Positions 1 to 7,158 of a DNA stretch of 64,000 nucleotides are shown here, piece after piece (position 1 is the stretch's first letter; the number at the start of each line of letters is the position of its first letter). Below the pieces are notes generated by a model. That model was not told the origin of the DNA. It did no database searches and saw only the letters and a list, made by a program, of their open reading frames with translations. Source of the DNA: Bacteroides_E sp964528875 (GTDB lineage Bacteria; Bacteroidota; Bacteroidia; Bacteroidales; Bacteroidaceae); assembly GCA_964528875.1 (NCBI GenBank), contig CAZGUI010000006.1, positions 15,943 to 79,942 on the forward strand, given 5' to 3'. Both the position numbers and the translations under genes were made by a program.

Positions 1-531
1 CAACTTAACATCCTCTAAGTCCATCTGTTCCAATTCATTGAAGTCGGGATACCAATGATTTTCCTCTTTTAAGTTATATTTTATAACCTCAGCACCCAAT
101 AATTTGCTAAGTGAGGTATAAGTGGGGTAGCCCGGATCGGGAACTAAAACCTTATCTCCGGGATTTACAAAAGCTAGTGTGATGTGTAAAATACCTTCTT
201 TAGAACCAATCAAAGGTTGAATTTCATTTTGAGGGTTTAAGTCTACATTGTACCACTTTTTATACCACTCAGAAAAACTTGTTCTCAATTCGGGAATACC
301 CACATAAGGTTGATAGCCGTGTGTGTCGCTTCTTTGTGCCTGATTGCATAAAGTGGATATGACTTTTTCGGAAGGTGGATTGTCAGGACTACCTATACCT
401 AAGTTTATGACAGGAGCTCCTGTTAAACCCATTGCTGCTACTTCCTTAAGCTTCTTGGAGAAGTAATACTCATTAGCACCTTGTAGGCGTTGAGCAGGCA
501 GTATTGAATTATTTGGCTTCGTATTTGACAT
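1..531 (-). CDS. Class I/II PLP aminotransferase (partial, N-terminal 177 residues)
   Basis: This is the N-terminal part of a fold-type I PLP aminotransferase; its C-terminus lies outside the window. The reading frame on the minus strand runs from ATG at 531 to the window edge without a stop. Visible motifs are INLGIGSPDNPP near residue 43, HGYQPYVGIPELR near residue 71 and VPDPGYPTYTSL near residue 129, all usual for aspartate/aromatic aminotransferases. The start overlaps the end of pheA by 23 bp, which suggests translational coupling. In Bacteroides an aminotransferase follows pheA in a Phe/Tyr operon, so transamination of phenylpyruvate or prephenate is the likely role; the substrate is inferred. 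The PLP lysine is not visible because the gene is cut. Confidence 0.88.
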   Translation of the reverse strand, partial: MSNTKPNNSILPAQRLQGANEYYFSKKLKEVAAMGLTGAPVINLGIGSPDNPPSEKVISTLCNQAQRSDTHGYQPYVGIPELRTSFSEWYKKWYNVDLNPQNEIQPLIGSKEGILHITLAFVNPGDKVLVPDPGYPTYTSLSKLLGAEVIKYNLKEENHWYPDFNELEQMDLEDVKL

Positions 532-1345
532 ATTCTCCTAATATTTTAAGTTCACTAATTAAAGGTTTAATAGCTACAATTGCTTGTGAGTAACGGGTAT
601 AGTCGTCGTAAGTAACATCAACATAAAATTGATACTCCCACTCTCTGCCTATAATAGGTAACGATTGAATCTTGGTCAGATTGATGTGATAAAAAGAAAA
701 GATGGAGAGAACCTGTGACAAACTGCCTTCTTCGTGAGGAAGAGTAAATACTAAACTTGTTTTGTTTGGTTTGCTTTTCTCTTTATGCGCTTGAGTTTGC
801 TTGGAATTGGCAACCAATAAGAAACGAGTGTAGTTATGCTTGTTGGTTTCAATTCCACGCTGCAAAATTTTCATTCCGTAACGATTCGCTGCTTCCTCAG
901 AACATATAGCTGCATGTCCTCTCAGCTGTTCTTCTTTAATTTTTTTAGCACTAAGAGCCGTATCCTCACCCTCTACAATCTTTAGCTGAGGTTGTGAGTT
1001 TAGAAAAGTCCGACATTGCATTAAGGCAATAGGGTGGGAGTTGACCTCTTTTAGGTCGTCCCAGTCTTCATCCGGCAGACAAGCAAAGCAATGGGAAATA
1101 CGTAACTTTTGCTCCTTAATGATTTGAGTGTTACTTTTCTTTACTAAGTCATTGTTATGGAGCAAACTACCTGCAATGGTATTCTCAATGGCTAATAATC
1201 CCAATGTGTCCGGTTCTTCATCTAGCGTTTTGAATATATCCTCAAATGTTTTGCAACAAACCAGTTCTATTTCTTCCTGAAAAAGCAGATGAGCCGCAAT
1301 GTCGTGATATGATCCGTGAGTTCCTTGTATAGCTATTTTTATCAT
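509..1345 (-). CDS. pheA: Prephenate dehydratase
   Basis: It converts prephenate to phenylpyruvate, the committed step to phenylalanine, in the cytoplasm. The 278 residues match a stand-alone dehydratase with no chorismate mutase domain. The catalytic domain covers about residues 1-180 (IAIQGTHGSYHDIAA at the start, IENTIAGSL near 53, and the hallmark TRF in HNYTRFLLV near 170). A C-terminal ACT domain (SLVFTLPHEEGSLSQVLSIF, from about 195) is the expected phenylalanine allosteric site. The usual ESRP motif of the ACT domain appears as QSLP here. It is the first structural gene after a Phe/Tyr leader peptide and attenuator and overlaps the following aminotransferase gene. Confidence 0.95.
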   Translation of the reverse strand: MIKIAIQGTHGSYHDIAAHLLFQEEIELVCCKTFEDIFKTLDEEPDTLGLLAIENTIAGSLLHNNDLVKKSNTQIIKEQKLRISHCFACLPDEDWDDLKEVNSHPIALMQCRTFLNSQPQLKIVEGEDTALSAKKIKEEQLRGHAAICSEEAANRYGMKILQRGIETNKHNYTRFLLVANSKQTQAHKEKSKPNKTSLVFTLPHEEGSLSQVLSIFSFYHINLTKIQSLPIIGREWEYQFYVDVTYDDYTRYSQAIVAIKPLISELKILGEYVKYEAK

Positions 1346-1358
1346 TTCTAATCTGTAT

Positions 1359-1397
1359 ATAAAAAAAGAATCCCACTCCTAATGGAGCGGGATTCTT
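1359..1397 (-). terminator. Attenuator terminator before pheA
   Basis: On the minus strand the sequence AAGAATCCCGCTCC, a 4-nt loop, then GGAGTGGGATTCTT forms a 14-bp stem with one mismatch (a potential C:A), followed at once by seven T. It ends 14 bp before the pheA start codon, so it must act on entry to pheA rather than at a gene end. The segment ATCCCGCTC in its first arm (1385-1393) can instead pair with GAGCGGGGT at 1443-1451, inside the leader peptide gene. This is a nine-pair antiterminator including one G-U. Confidence 0.85.
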
Positions 1398-1424
1398 ATC
1401 TATTTGTTTATTCTGTATGTTCAA

Positions 1425-1508
1425 TCAGTTAATACATAAATTACCCCGCTCTACTAGTTTAGTAAAGTAAAAAAAGAAGTAATAATATGTATTGCTAAAT
1501 AAATTCAT
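1425..1508 (-). CDS. pheL: Phe/Tyr-rich leader peptide of the pheA operon (27 aa)
   Basis: This small frame has ATG at 1508 and TGA ending at 1425. The peptide contains the run NTYYYFFFYFTK, with five Phe and four Tyr among 27 residues. It lies 14-15 nt after the predicted transcription start and 79 nt before pheA, and is followed by a terminator hairpin directly before pheA. That is the layout of the gammaproteobacterial pheL attenuator. I infer that ribosome stalling on Phe or Tyr codons favours the antiterminator and lets transcription enter pheA. Having both amino acids coded fits an operon serving both branches. No homology is claimed; the symbol is by analogy. Confidence 0.8.
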   Translation of the reverse strand: MNLFSNTYYYFFFYFTKLVERGNLCIN

Positions 1509-1528
1509 CTCTGTTTATTTGATGTTTG

Positions 1529-1559
1529 CAAATGTATGTACAAAAAACTAAAGAAGCAA
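1529..1559 (-). promoter_or_regulatory. Bacteroidetes-type promoter of the pheA operon
   Basis: The minus strand has a perfect -7 element TACATTTG (1529-1536) and, 20 bp upstream, a -33 TTG (1557-1559). The expected start of transcription is near 1522, shortly before the leader peptide ATG at 1508. Confidence 0.65.
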
Positions 1560-2042
1560 TAAGAAGTAGATAATATTTCTACAGAGAGTTGATTTTATTA
1601 AAATAAAAGATCTCAAGAATCTCATTTATATATGTGTAAAGTATCTCGGTAAATAGATAGTAGCTTTATCTTGGATGAACAATTTCTTGTGTTTTTCCAA
1701 CTTCTTTCTTATCAAAATAGTGTTTTTTTTATTAGCAAGAAGCCTTGAAAAATAGAGGAGAATTCATCCCCATCTACAGAGCCTGGAAGTCGGCTCTTTG
1801 TCGGTCTAGGACCGACACCCCTTCGGTCCTAGACCGAAGCACCTTCTCTCCTAGACCGACCGACCTTCGGTCCTAGACCGTGTTTTTTTGTTTGTCTGAA
1901 TTAGGGACTTTTGAGATCAAAAAGAGAGAATAATTTTATTATTGTTTGTTTTTTACACTATTTACTTATATTGGTATGACTTATATTAGCATTTCAATTA
2001 AAGGAAAAGAACACAAGAAAGCTGAAAGAATGAATCAGATTT
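1560..2042. other. Intergenic region between the pheA promoter and the PH-like gene
   Basis: These 480 bp separate two divergent genes. The first 240 bp are AT-rich with no recognisable feature. The centre holds a palindrome array at 1801-1881, preceded by a short flank (about 1763-1785) that resembles the flanks of the other arrays. The remainder presumably contains the promoter of the 2043 gene, but no clear TAnnTTTG box was found. Confidence 0.5.
1801..1881 (+). repeat. Palindrome array A (4 x 15 bp at 22-bp period)
   Basis: Four 15-bp units begin at 1801, 1823, 1845 and 1867, exactly 22 bp apart. Unit 1 is TCGGTCTAGGACCGA, unit 2 TCGGTCCTAGACCGA, unit 3 TCTCTCCTAGACCGA and unit 4 TCGGTCCTAGACCGT. 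Each intact unit is a 6-bp inverted repeat around three bases. Spacers are 7 bp and mostly end in CCT. Related arrays occur at 25580, 45175 and 56418. This one lies between divergent genes, so it is not simply a terminator. Confidence 0.9.
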
Positions 2043-2567
2043 ATGAAATTTTATAAAAACGAACTTAGTATGATCAAAATAAAGTGTGGAATCAGTACCT
2101 ATTATATGGTTAGTTCAATCGTGTTGCTGGCATTAATATTATATCTTATTGTTTATTCGTTTAGAGGTATGCTCTTTGGAGAATCATATATAATGTTACA
2201 TGCATTAGTTTTTCTTATAGTTGTGTTTACTCTAATATATGGAATTTCCCTAACCCCTAGAAAGATTATTTTAGATGAAAAATCTTTATGTGTCCAGTTT
2301 TTATTTTCCCGAAAAAAAATTGACTTTGAAGATATAGCTGAAATAAAAAGGTTAACACCCAATAAAATGGATATTAGAGTTTTTGGTATCTCAGGACTTT
2401 TTGGTAAGATAGGGTTGTTTTATTCACGAACTTTTAACAAAAGATACAAAGCATATGTAACGGATAAAAATAAATCTTTCTTTATTCTTAAAAAGAATGG
2501 TCAAATATTAGAACTTAGCTGTAGTTCTCCTGATTTGGTACTTGAAAAATGGAATACTATTGCTTGA
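2043..2567 (+). CDS. PH-domain-like membrane protein (bPH family)
   Basis: This 174-residue protein has two adjacent hydrophobic segments (about residues 20-42 and 50-68). After them comes a domain with SLTPRKIILDEKSL, an IDFEDIAEIKRL strand and GLFGKIGLFYS, in the pattern of the bacterial PH domain proteins common in Bacteroides. The last part (YVTDKNKSFFILKKNGQILELS) fits the same fold. The function is unknown; such proteins are thought to be membrane-anchored. A later start at the Met near 2070 is possible. It stands alone, with a palindrome array upstream and decayed sequence downstream. Confidence 0.6.
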   Translation: MKFYKNELSMIKIKCGISTYYMVSSIVLLALILYLIVYSFRGMLFGESYIMLHALVFLIVVFTLIYGISLTPRKIILDEKSLCVQFLFSRKKIDFEDIAEIKRLTPNKMDIRVFGISGLFGKIGLFYSRTFNKRYKAYVTDKNKSFFILKKNGQILELSCSSPDLVLEKWNTIA

Positions 2568-3080
2568 AAATAATAGTATCGGTGGGGAACTCCGAGGGCA
2601 AGAGGCGGGCTACCTCCCCGAGGAGTAATCTGTTAGTTTAGAAAAAAGTTTCTTAGCAAAAACCAGATGAGTGTTATCGGAAGTTCTCACATCTTAAAAA
2701 GTGACAGACCAATAATCTTCCTTACTGAAATTCAGACTAAAGCTTCTCTTAATGGGTTAATTCTATTTGAAAGCTTGCATCTATCTCGCCTGTTAATCAA
2801 TCTTATTAATAATTCTATTAAATAATCTATCGGAGACGAAGTACAATTAAGAATCGATGGAGTTTATTCTTAGGTGTTTAAAATTCATCTACAAAGCGTT
2901 ATGAAATTGAGATTGAAAATAAATAGTCTTTAGCGCGCCATTCAAGCATAAAGTCTATCCTACAAAATTAAGTCCTGTATTTTTAATGAATTTTTCCTTC
3001 AATTTGGGTTTTGGTCGCATCTTCAATATAAAAGAAAAGCGATTACACAATGAGGATCAAGACTCCGGTGTTTTATCCGG
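2568..3080. other. Intergenic stretch with decayed coding sequence
   Basis: The stretch starts with a GC-rich block at 2581-2627 that is unlike its surroundings. It continues with sequence resembling part of a histidine kinase (2667-2872) and ends AT-rich. No intact gene is visible on either strand. It separates the lone PH-like gene from the 3' end of recQ. Confidence 0.5.
2667..2872 (+). pseudogene. Possible remnant of a sensor histidine kinase (HATPase N-box region)
   Basis: A 52-codon open stretch from ATG 2667 to TAA 2825 ends in LHLSRLLINLINNSIK, which resembles the N-box of histidine kinases (typically RLxQVLxNLLxNAIKFT). Past the stop, in the same frame, SIGDEVQLRIDG resembles the next strand (GxVxLxI). 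The stop falls where the family has Phe-Thr. No H-box or G-boxes are seen, so this would be a short decayed piece. The resemblance is by eye only and could be chance. Confidence 0.3.
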
Positions 3081-3104
3081 AAAAAAATAGCCTTTTGTAA
3101 AAGG
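3081..3104 (-). terminator. Terminator after recQ
   Basis: On the minus strand, just after the recQ stop, CCTTTT-ACA-AAAGG forms a short stem followed by a near-continuous run of T (3081-3087 as A on the plus strand). The stem is weak but well placed. Confidence 0.5.
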
Positions 3105-3108
3105 TTGA

Positions 3109-5019
3109 TTAGTTTTCTTTTTTAGCAGATAAAATTCCATCCTGAAACAGTAGAAAATCCTCTGCAATTAGGTAGCGAATAATGGGGAGCAACTTCTCTT
3201 TATCCTGATTCATTTGTTGAATCAAAAGGTAAGGCGGGAGAGGTTGTTCCTTAGTTATTCTTAAAATCTGAGAGGATAACTCTGTAAACTCTGAATTATG
3301 AGTTGTGTCCTTTCTCTTTTTGCTTAAACATACGTCGCATTGATTGCAAGAAGAATCACTCTTTTCGCCAAAATAATTTAATAAGAGTCTATTTCTACAG
3401 ATTTCTTGTGTTGAGGCGTAATAAATAACAGCATCTATTCGCTCTTCATAACGCTTTTTTCGCTCTTCATAGATGGCTTTAGAGATATGAAGAGTTTTAC
3501 TTTCCACTCGTTCCCGTGTGTAAATTATATAAGGAGTCTTTTTTCTTGGAATATAATCGATGATACCTCTCTTGGAAAGATAAATAAGTGTACTATAAAT
3601 ATCCTTTTGAGTTAAACCAGTCTTAATAGCGATTGAAGCCTCTTGAATAAATACGTAATCTGTAAATAAGCCGGTGTATGACCGTAAGAGTGATTGTATC
3701 ACTAAATCGGAAATTCCACTCAGTTGATTTAGTTTATATAGCTCATCCCTCCTTAATCGAAAAATAACTCGTGAGTTTGAATCTTGCTCATCAGTATATT
3801 CCAAATAACCTGCTTGAGTTAATATACGTAGAGCACTGTCGGCAGGGACAGGGAAAAATTTAAATCGGGTACAGAATTCCTCTAAGTTAAATTCATAGAT
3901 ACAATCTTGTCCGTCACCCATAGCCATCTGAAAGTAGTATTGAAGTGATTCGTATACCCTTTTTATATACTCTTTTTCAGGAAAAGTGTCAAGAATACGT
4001 TTTTTAAGTGTGGTTTTATCTGTTTTAGCATATAGAAGAACGGCATAAGCTTTTTCTCTGTCTCTACCTGCCCTCCCGGCTTCTTGAAAATATGCTTCAG
4101 GAGAATCAGGTATATCCATGTGGATGACTAATCTTACGTTGGATTTGTCTATTCCCATTCCAAAGGCATTAGTGGCAACCATTACTCTGTACTCTTCACT
4201 CATCCATTGTTTCTGTCTTTTGTCTTTTTCTTCATTGATTAGACCTGCATGATAGAACGTGGAAGATATGCCTTCTTGATTCAGAAATTGAGCGATCTCT
4301 TTGGTTTTTCTTCTGCTTCTTACATAAACAATAGCACTACCCTTTGTACTGTTGAGAATATGTAAAAGCTCTCCCTGTTTATCCTCAGTTTCTCTGACAA
4401 TGTAAGCCAAGTTTTGACGCTCATAACTTGTTTTGAATACATTTTCTTGCTTAAATAAAAGTTGTTTCTGAATGTCCTTAACCACTTCGGGTGTAGCTGT
4501 AGCCGTTAAGGCCAATACAGGTACGTTAGGGAATAGCGTTCTGATTTGTGCGATTTTTAGATAAGCAGGTCTAAAGTCATAACCCCATTGCGATATACAG
4601 TGACTTTCATCTACTGTAATGAGGTTGATGTTCATAGAACGAGCTTTAACCTGAAATATTTCTGTATCTATGCGTTCGGGTGATATATAGAGAAACTTAT
4701 AATTGCCAAAGATGCAGTTTTCTAATGCTGTTACTATCTCCTGACGATTCATGCCGGAATAAATGGCAATGGCCTTAATACCTTTGACACGCAAATTTTC
4801 CACTTGATCTTTCATTAAAGCAATCAAGGGGGTAATGACAATGCATATCCCCTCCTTTGCTAATGAAGCGACTTGGAATGTAATTGATTTTCCACCTCCT
4901 GTGGGCATTAAACCCAGCGTGTCTTTCCCTTCAAAAACACTGTTTATTATCTCTTCTTGGGGATGACGAAAAGAGTCATACCCCCAGTATTCTTTCAAAA
5001 TGGATAAAAAGCGATTCAT
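3109..5019 (-). CDS. recQ: ATP-dependent DNA helicase RecQ
   Basis: This is a 3'-to-5' superfamily 2 helicase acting in recombination and fork repair. The 636 residues show Walker A (MPTGGGKS, about 38-45), the DExH box DESH within TVDESHCISQWGYDFRP, the SAT-like ALTATAT, and motif VI QEAGRAGRD. A RecQ zinc-binding part ends in CNQCDVC near residue 570. The C-terminus is short, and I see no clear HRDC domain, which agrees with the shorter of the RecQ forms found in Bacteroides. It sits 19 bp after recJ on the same strand, so the two repair genes probably form an operon. In E. coli RecQ and RecJ work together on stalled forks. Confidence 0.95.
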   Translation of the reverse strand: MNRFLSILKEYWGYDSFRHPQEEIINSVFEGKDTLGLMPTGGGKSITFQVASLAKEGICIVITPLIALMKDQVENLRVKGIKAIAIYSGMNRQEIVTALENCIFGNYKFLYISPERIDTEIFQVKARSMNINLITVDESHCISQWGYDFRPAYLKIAQIRTLFPNVPVLALTATATPEVVKDIQKQLLFKQENVFKTSYERQNLAYIVRETEDKQGELLHILNSTKGSAIVYVRSRRKTKEIAQFLNQEGISSTFYHAGLINEEKDKRQKQWMSEEYRVMVATNAFGMGIDKSNVRLVIHMDIPDSPEAYFQEAGRAGRDREKAYAVLLYAKTDKTTLKKRILDTFPEKEYIKRVYESLQYYFQMAMGDGQDCIYEFNLEEFCTRFKFFPVPADSALRILTQAGYLEYTDEQDSNSRVIFRLRRDELYKLNQLSGISDLVIQSLLRSYTGLFTDYVFIQEASIAIKTGLTQKDIYSTLIYLSKRGIIDYIPRKKTPYIIYTRERVESKTLHISKAIYEERKKRYEERIDAVIYYASTQEICRNRLLLNYFGEKSDSSCNQCDVCLSKKRKDTTHNSEFTELSSQILRITKEQPLPPYLLIQQMNQDKEKLLPIIRYLIAEDFLLFQDGILSAKKEN

Positions 5020-5038
5020 TTTAATCTTTACTTAGCGA

Positions 5039-6763
5039 TTATGAATCCATTCGTGGTTTGATATCTGCAATTTGAAGTTGTACTTCTCCTTTTTTATAAA
5101 CATTTTCCTCTATGGTGTAACAAATGTCAAAAGCCTGTTTCGTTTTAATGTAACGAACATGAGAGCTCTGTCCAAAAGCAATACCATTGAGTATGCTATT
5201 CGAGTTGTTGTCTACTAACTCTAGTTTTATATGTGCCTGATCTCTTCCTACAACTTTACTTGTACCATAGTCATAGACGTGATGGGTGGAAAAAATGGGT
5301 TTTTCATTTGATGGACCAAAAGGTTCAAAGCTTTGCAACTGTTTATGAAACTTCTTTGTGATGTCTTTGAACTCTAATTCTGCATCAATGTGCAAAATAG
5401 CATTGGTTTGCTCCGGTAAAATGTTTTCAGCTACATACTTTTCAAAACGTTCTGCAAAAATAGGAACATTCTCTACTCGCATAGATAAACCGGCAGCGTA
5501 GGTGTGTCCTCCAAAGCTATCTAACAAGTCTCTACAATGTTCAATAGCCTTGTAAACATCAAAACCGGGAACCGAACGAGCGGAACCTGTAGCGTAGTTT
5601 TCTGTGCGTGTAAGGACAACAGCCGGGCGATAATATTCTTCAGTTAGGCGTGAGGCTACAATACCTATCACTCCTTTATGCCATGATTCATTATAAAGAA
5701 CAATAGAGCGCTTCTTTTCTAGTCCTTTATGTTCATCGACTATGCGATTAGCCTCTTCAGTAATCCCTTTATCCAAATCTTTACGAGCTTCATTGTATTC
5801 ATTGATTTGTTCCGCCTTTTCCAAGGCTTTGGTGTACTCGTTCTCAATTAACAGATCCACGGCCTCTATTCCGCATTGCATGCGTCCGGAAGCATTAATT
5901 CTTGGTCCTATTTTATAGATGATATCACTCGTAGTAACCTCTTTTTTGCTCAGTCCGCTAATATCTATAATCGCTTGCAGTCCAACGCAAGGATGTCTGT
6001 TTAGCTGTTTGAGTCCATGAAAGGTTAAAATTCTGTTTTCTCCATAAATAGGAACAATATCAGAGGCTACACTAACCGCTACTAAGTCGAGTAGAGGTTT
6101 CAGTTTTCTGAATTTGATTCCATTGTCTATGGCAAAACCTTGCATAAATTTAAATCCAACACCACAACCTGAAAGATGAGTGTATGGATAAGTATTATCA
6201 AAGCGTTTGGGGTTTAATATAGCCACCGCAGGAGGTAAAATTTCATCCGGAACGTGATGATCACAGATGATGAAATCAATGCCAATTTCTTTGGCATAAG
6301 TTATCTGCTCTACAGCTTTGATACCACAGTCAAGAACAATGATTAAGCTAACTCCGTCATTATGTGCAAAGTCTATACCTTGTTTTGATACGCCATATCC
6401 TTCATCATCTCTATCCGGAATATAGTAAGTAATGTTGGAATATATGGATCGTATGAATTTGTAAACTAAAGAAACAGCAGTTGTACCATCCACATCATAG
6501 TCTCCATAGACCAGTATGCGTTCTTTTGCTCCAATTGCTTGATTTAATCTTTCCACAGCTAAATCCATATCTTTCATGAGGAATGGATCATGTAAGCTTT
6601 TTAAGTCGGGTTGAAAAAAATCTTCAGCTTCTTGTTGCGTACTTATGCCTCTTTGCAATAATAACTGCCCTAAAGTGGGGTGAATATTTAATTCGTTAGC
6701 TAATCTTATACTTTCATCTTGTTGTTCTTCTGTTAAGGGTTGATAATTCCATTTGTAATTCAT
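5039..6763 (-). CDS. recJ: Single-stranded-DNA-specific exonuclease RecJ
   Basis: This is a 5'-to-3' exonuclease on single-stranded DNA for recombination, mismatch and base excision repair. The 574 residues fit the family. DHH-family motifs are visible: DYDVDG at residues 88-93, LDCGIKA near 144, DHH at 168-170, and SGRM in the DHHA1-proximal region. The C-terminal OB-fold part is present (AHIKLELVDNNSNSILNGIAFGQ). It is the first gene of a probable recJ-recQ operon. The 395-bp gap upstream is shared with the divergent pflB. Confidence 0.96.
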   Translation of the reverse strand: MNYKWNYQPLTEEQQDESIRLANELNIHPTLGQLLLQRGISTQQEAEDFFQPDLKSLHDPFLMKDMDLAVERLNQAIGAKERILVYGDYDVDGTTAVSLVYKFIRSIYSNITYYIPDRDDEGYGVSKQGIDFAHNDGVSLIIVLDCGIKAVEQITYAKEIGIDFIICDHHVPDEILPPAVAILNPKRFDNTYPYTHLSGCGVGFKFMQGFAIDNGIKFRKLKPLLDLVAVSVASDIVPIYGENRILTFHGLKQLNRHPCVGLQAIIDISGLSKKEVTTSDIIYKIGPRINASGRMQCGIEAVDLLIENEYTKALEKAEQINEYNEARKDLDKGITEEANRIVDEHKGLEKKRSIVLYNESWHKGVIGIVASRLTEEYYRPAVVLTRTENYATGSARSVPGFDVYKAIEHCRDLLDSFGGHTYAAGLSMRVENVPIFAERFEKYVAENILPEQTNAILHIDAELEFKDITKKFHKQLQSFEPFGPSNEKPIFSTHHVYDYGTSKVVGRDQAHIKLELVDNNSNSILNGIAFGQSSHVRYIKTKQAFDICYTIEENVYKKGEVQLQIADIKPRMDS

Positions 6764-7158
6764 TATATATGTTGTTTTCTTTTTATCTGTCTCAATAGCT
6801 TAACTTAAGAAAAAGAAAATTGAATTAAGCTAATTGTAAAATTACTAAAAAAGATTGACTTTTTCCTCTTTGTAATCAGTTATTAATTAGAGCCGTTCTT
6901 ATTTATTGTATTTTAAGAATCACTCTAATTTACTTTGTAAAAATACATTTCAAAGGCTTAGAATTTACGGGTTATCTTAAGTGTCATTTTGCACTTATAT
7001 TACAAACAGAAAAAACTTGACGAATTGCTCTTGGTTGCTCAGGGAGGGGTATTTATATTCGTTTTTATGTGTGGTTATCATAAGTTTAAGTCTTATCTTT
7101 GTGTGGGTAAATTTTAAAAGATTGTTTTAATTAAATTTTTCATAAAAGAAATTTAGAA
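6764..7158. other. Divergent intergenic region between recJ and pflB
   Basis: The region is AT-rich and holds no gene. It carries the pflB promoter at its right end (7094-7101). A possible recJ promoter on the minus strand near 6925-6955 is too weak to call. Confidence 0.5.
7094..7101 (+). promoter_or_regulatory. -7 element of the pflB promoter
   Basis: TATCTTTG matches the TAnnTTTG consensus exactly. The -33 side is weak. Transcription would begin near 7108, about 50 bp before pflB. Confidence 0.55.

Noticed and set aside
1242..1424. Open frame of 60 codons across the pheA start and attenuator
   Set aside because: It runs through the terminator hairpin and the pheA 5' end in another frame; the Phe/Tyr leader frame explains the region better.
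1801..1881. CRISPR-like array
   Set aside because: The 7-bp spacers are too short and too alike, units are palindromes of 15 bp, there are only four per site and no cas genes are present.
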